Below are positions 6,085 to 8,749 of a stretch of DNA of 8,749 nucleotides, one piece after another. The notes below the pieces were generated by a model. It ran no database searches. It saw only the letters and a program-made list of their open reading frames with translations, and was not told where the DNA came from. The translations under genes and the position numbers were made by a program. Every line of letters begins with the position of its first letter. Within the stretch, counting starts at the first letter, position 1. The DNA comes from Planctomycetota bacterium (GTDB lineage: Bacteria > Planctomycetota > Phycisphaerae > WQYP01), in contig JAKAZF010000085.1 of assembly GCA_021826605.1 (NCBI GenBank), positions 1 through 8,749 of the forward strand, written 5' to 3'.

Positions 6085-6890
6085 GTCATTTGCCTATGCC
6101 GATACCATCTACGCAATCCACCGATGTGCCGGTCATTCGTTTTGAAAACGTTCACAAACGATTCGGCCCCCTGGTCGTACTTAATGGTCTGACCCTGGAC
6201 ATTCCCGCGGATCAGACAACGGTGGTCATCGGCCCATCGGGTACTGGCAAATCCGTGCTTCTGAAGCACATTGTCGGGTTGTTAAAGCCTGATTCGGGCA
6301 AGGTTTATTTTCACGGCCAGCGCATTGACAATCTGCCGGAAAAGCAACTGGAATCCATCCGCAAGCGATTCGGATTTCTTTTCCAGCTCAGCGCACTGTT
6401 TGACTCCATGGATGTCGGCGAAAATATCGCTTTCCCACTGCGACAGGCGGGCGGATTCAGTGAGTCGCAAATCGCCGAAACGGTCCACGAAAAGCTCGCG
6501 ATTGTGGGTTTGGCCGGGTCGGAAAGGAAAATGCCGGCCGATCTTTCCGGCGGGCAGCGCAAGCGCGTGGCATTGGCCCGGGCGATGGCCATGAACCCGG
6601 AAGTGCTGCTGTACGATGAACCAACCACCGGTCTGGATCCGATACGTTCGGATGTGATTAATGAATTAATCCTGAAGTTGCAGAAGCAATTTAAGGTTAC
6701 CGGGATCGTCGTAACGCATGATATGGCCAGCGCTTTTAAGGTGGCGGATCGTATCGTGATGCTCCTGCACGGTAAAATCGTTTATCGCGGTACGGCGGAT
6801 GAAATTCGCGACTGCCCCGATCCGGAAGTGCAACGGTTCATCCAGGGGCGGGCGAGTGAAGCGGAATTGGATGCATTGGATCGCCTATAA
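6081..6890 (+). CDS. mlaF: MlaF-family lipid ABC transporter ATP-binding protein
   Basis: This 269-residue protein is the cytoplasmic ATPase that powers the MlaE permease. All ABC motifs are present: Walker A GPSGTGKS (51-58), the Q-loop at Q102 in FLFQLSALFDSM, the signature LSGGQ (155-159), Walker B VLLYDE (175-180, catalytic E180) and the switch H213 in VVTHDM. FQLSALFDSMDVGENIAFPL-type sequence and YDEPTTGLDP are typical of the MlaF/Ttg2A branch. I use the GTG at 6081 because GTGA overlaps the mlaE stop codon, implying translational coupling. An ATG at 6096 would remove five residues and is a real alternative; neither has a strong ribosome binding site. The next gene is a glycosyltransferase, not the MCE-domain mlaD commonly found here. 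The enzyme looks catalytically intact. Confidence 0.95.
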   Translation: MSHLPMPIPSTQSTDVPVIRFENVHKRFGPLVVLNGLTLDIPADQTTVVIGPSGTGKSVLLKHIVGLLKPDSGKVYFHGQRIDNLPEKQLESIRKRFGFLFQLSALFDSMDVGENIAFPLRQAGGFSESQIAETVHEKLAIVGLAGSERKMPADLSGGQRKRVALARAMAMNPEVLLYDEPTTGLDPIRSDVINELILKLQKQFKVTGIVVTHDMASAFKVADRIVMLLHGKIVYRGTADEIRDCPDPEVQRFIQGRASEAELDALDRL

Positions 6891-6975
6891 CGCTGGTGTT
6901 TGCCGGCCGATTCATCCGATCTACCGGCCTTTCCGTAAATGATGCCGGCAGATGAATTATTGATGAAAGGCTTTC
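6891..6975 (+). other. mlaF-glycosyltransferase gap with inverted repeats and RBS
   Basis: The 85-base gap has an AAAGG ribosome binding site (6966-6970) 5 bases before the downstream ATG. This site is embedded in a perfect inverted repeat, ATGAAAG-G-CTTTCAT (6963-6977), which includes the first two bases of the start codon. Further up, GCCGG (6902-6906) can pair with CCGGC (6924-6928). GATTCATC near 6909 is also complementary to GATGAAT at 6951-6957, so alternative folds exist. No T tract follows, so I do not call a terminator. Read-through from mlaEF into the glycosyltransferase is plausible. Confidence 0.45.
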
Positions 6976-8268
6976 ATGCAGATCGCGGCGGGCTGGGTAT
7001 TGTGCGTATGGCTGACAGTGCTGCTGGCAATATGGATACGTGTGAGCTTCTCGCATGCCATGCGTACGATGGCGAAATTCATTTGTGATGAAGATACTTC
7101 CCCCACGGCTTTTAATGGTCTGATCGGGCCGGATGATGCTCCCCGGCAGTACGCAGGCGATCCGAATCCATGGCCCAAAGTGACAATTATCACGCCCGGC
7201 CGCAACGAGGGGCATGTTTTAAGCCGCACTCTTGGCTCATTGTGCCAATTGGATTATCCGAACTTCCACGTGATATTTGTGGACGACCAATCCACAGATA
7301 ACACGCGAGATGTTTGCCGAGAACTTATGGGCCGGTATCCACATTTACAGGTAATCCATCATCATCAGTCTCCTCCGGCCGGATGGGGCGGCAAGGTCTG
7401 GGCGATTCAACAGGCCGTTGACATGATTGATGGAGATCTGGTTCTTTTTACCGACTCGGATATCTGGCATCATCCGCAATCATTGCGAAAAATGGTGCAA
7501 CTGCAGCACCATCGCAACATTGATATGCTCAGCCTGCTGCCGCGCATGGAAACCGGCAGCCTACTTGAACAGGCGGTGATGCTGATGGCACAACACGCGC
7601 TAATGACGATGGCTCCACTGTATCGCTCAAACGATCCCGCAAATCCCACCCCGCTCACCGCTGGCGCATACATGCTTTTTCGCACCAGCGCGTACAGATC
7701 CATGGGGGGCCATGAATCCATTCGTACACACTTGATCGAAGACCTGGCATTGGGCACGCAGTCGCGCTCCAAAGGGCTGACTGTTTTCACGGTTTGCACG
7801 CGTAAACTGCTCAGTGGGCGCATGTATGAAGGGCTGATGGATACGTTTTGCGGAATGAAGAAAAATGCCTATGCCGGTTTGCGCAGCAGTCCGATTATCG
7901 CGTTTTTCACAACCATTTTCATGCTGCTGGCCGGGGTATGTATTCCACTGTATCTCATTTTTTCGGTGATCGCCCTTTGCCTGCATCCGGCGCTGCCATG
8001 GGCGGTGGCGGTACTTCTGGCGTTGGCTTTAAATGCCATATTCTTTTTCCACTTTGAGCAACTGCGACGCCTCACCTGCCAGAAACCCGGTTCGCCATTT
8101 TTTATGCCGCTGGGGATGTTGTTCTGCCTGGGGGTGATCGCGGCAAGCATGTGGGATTATTATGTTCGCGGCGGAAGCGTGTGGTCAGGCCGGGTTTACG
8201 CCCGGCGGGAGGTTGATATCAATGCGACCATTCTGACCGGTGAACGCAAAAGTGCCCGCGAAGTCTGA
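6976..8268 (+). CDS. Membrane-anchored family 2 glycosyltransferase, HpnB/CrtQ-like
   Basis: The 430-residue protein has an N-terminal membrane segment (about residues 6-23), a GT-A fold catalytic domain (68-290) and C-terminal membrane segments (about 307-335, 341-360 and 377-393). GT2 landmarks are TIITPGRNEG (70-79), FVDDQSTDNT (101-110), the metal-binding-type FTDSD (158-162) and IEDLALG (254-260), with the putative base around E255-D256. The PPAGWGGKVWA stretch (133-143) and the RMYEG...KKNAYAGL region resemble hopene-associated HpnB and the carotenoid glycosyltransferase CrtQ, which act on lipid acceptors at the inner membrane. A sugar donor and acceptor cannot be assigned. The start is well supported by AAAGG 5 bases upstream. 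It follows mlaF by 85 bases in the same direction, so co-transcription is possible. No hopanoid or carotenoid synthesis gene is in the window. Confidence 0.85.
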   Translation: MQIAAGWVLCVWLTVLLAIWIRVSFSHAMRTMAKFICDEDTSPTAFNGLIGPDDAPRQYAGDPNPWPKVTIITPGRNEGHVLSRTLGSLCQLDYPNFHVIFVDDQSTDNTRDVCRELMGRYPHLQVIHHHQSPPAGWGGKVWAIQQAVDMIDGDLVLFTDSDIWHHPQSLRKMVQLQHHRNIDMLSLLPRMETGSLLEQAVMLMAQHALMTMAPLYRSNDPANPTPLTAGAYMLFRTSAYRSMGGHESIRTHLIEDLALGTQSRSKGLTVFTVCTRKLLSGRMYEGLMDTFCGMKKNAYAGLRSSPIIAFFTTIFMLLAGVCIPLYLIFSVIALCLHPALPWAVAVLLALALNAIFFFHFEQLRRLTCQKPGSPFFMPLGMLFCLGVIAASMWDYYVRGGSVWSGRVYARREVDINATILTGERKSAREV

Positions 8269-8307
8269 TGCACCAATTATTTGTCGGCAACTTTCAACAG
8301 CACTTTT
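8248..8307. repeat. 8-base inverted repeat spanning the convergent gene ends
   Basis: AAAAGTGC (8248-8255) and GCACTTTT (8300-8307) are perfect inverted copies flanking the two convergent stop codons. Each lies inside the end of one coding sequence. The arms put a T tract at the end of a stem in either direction, as in a bidirectional terminator. However, the 44-base loop is long and only four pairs are GC-type at the base, so terminator function is doubtful. Confidence 0.25.
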
Positions 8308-8749
8308 CCCATTGGCCCGGCGGCCAGCCGTTCAAACGCCTTCGGCAATTCGTGAAAAGCAAACACCGTATCGATCAGCGGCCGATTGTCATGCACCGCC
8401 AATACTTTCAGCACCTCCTGCCATGCCGCGCGGGCGTCTTCAGGAGTAAAACTTCCCGCGGCCACGCCGCCGATCCGCAGCCTCCGAAAGAACAGACTGG
8501 CGGTGTTAAACTGCGGCACCGGCCCCGCCAGCCGCCCCACCACACTTATTTTTCCCCACATGGCCATCACATCCAACAGTTCGGAAAATTGCGATCCGCC
8601 AATGTTTTCCACCACCAGATCCACGCGCTTGCCGGCAAGCAGTTTCAACAATTCTTTCCGCCACTGTGTGTTGGCTGGATCGAGTGTAATGCCGGCCCCT
8701 ATTTCAGAAAGCCTGCGGCGCTTTTCCGCGCTGCGCGAAAAGGCCACAA
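8277..8749 (-). CDS. MDR-superfamily oxidoreductase (quinone reductase/zinc-type ADH), C-terminal part, 5' end beyond window
   Basis: About 157 residues of the C-terminal half of a medium-chain dehydrogenase/reductase are visible; the frame runs out of the window at base 8749, so the true start is not seen. The fragment begins within the Rossmann nucleotide-binding domain. VAFSRSAEKRRRL follows the second beta strand, and its Arg and Lys residues would suit NADP(H). Then come VDLVVENIGG, a Gly-rich turn (MWGKISVVGRLAGP) and the family ending, with FHELPKAFERLAAGPMGKVLLKV. Loss of the N-terminal half means I cannot see the catalytic zinc ligands, so a zinc alcohol dehydrogenase and a zinc-free quinone oxidoreductase cannot be told apart. 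It converges on the glycosyltransferase with 8 bases between stop codons. Confidence 0.85.
   Translation of the reverse strand, partial: VAFSRSAEKRRRLSEIGAGITLDPANTQWRKELLKLLAGKRVDLVVENIGGSQFSELLDVMAMWGKISVVGRLAGPVPQFNTASLFFRRLRIGGVAAGSFTPEDARAAWQEVLKVLAVHDNRPLIDTVFAFHELPKAFERLAAGPMGKVLLKVADK

Noticed and set aside
6902..6957. Possible terminator or attenuator between mlaF and the glycosyltransferase
   Set aside because: Several short GC-rich complementary segments exist, but no single stem is strong and no T tract follows.
7470..7823. Minus-strand open frame opposite the glycosyltransferase
   Set aside because: It is a shadow of a clear GT2 coding sequence with intact motifs; its own translation has no recognisable features.

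Overview
The window is ordinary bacterial chromosome, gene-dense, with moderate-to-high GC by eye. It carries seven protein-coding genes, two of them cut by the window edges. I see no rRNA, tRNA, CRISPR array, insertion sequence or phage gene. The mix of a Tat-exported alpha-L-fucosidase, an MlaE/MlaF lipid ABC transporter and an HpnB/CrtQ-like glycosyltransferase suggests a diderm, polysaccharide-degrading bacterium. A Planctomycetota or related PVC lineage is my best guess, but it is an inference from gene content and not from any marker sequence.

Left part (1-4517, all minus strand, read right to left): a GH29 alpha-L-fucosidase with a Tat signal peptide, then dnaX (DNA polymerase III tau/gamma), ybaB/ebfC and recR (cut by the left edge). 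The dnaX-ybaB-recR order is a widely conserved replication/repair cluster. ybaB and recR overlap as ATGA, so they are probably translationally coupled. dnaX has no visible Shine-Dalgarno sequence, but a TATAGT box sits 6 nt before its ATG, which would fit a leaderless transcript.

The most interesting signal is inside dnaX: a run of ten A residues in the coding strand, just after the conserved clamp-loader domains. Gain of one A puts a TGA immediately after the run. Loss of one A gives a TGA three codons later. Either slip would make a gamma-like protein of about 390 residues beside the 591-residue tau. This closely resembles the known slippage sites of Thermus thermophilus and E. coli dnaX, but is predicted here from sequence alone.

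Middle (4518-5217): about 700 bases of divergent intergenic DNA. It holds a candidate sigma-70-type promoter for the fucosidase, a terminator-like hairpin with a T tract on the plus strand, and weak promoter-like sequence before mlaE. I see no convincing gene.

Right part (5218-8268, plus strand): mlaE (permease), mlaF (ATPase, GTGA overlap with mlaE) and, 85 bases later, a membrane-anchored family 2 glycosyltransferase. The transporter pair is not followed by the substrate-binding MCE protein gene (mlaD) commonly found there. Converging on this group from the right edge is the C-terminal half of an MDR-superfamily (quinone reductase/zinc-type alcohol dehydrogenase) oxidoreductase. Only 8 bases separate the two stop codons.
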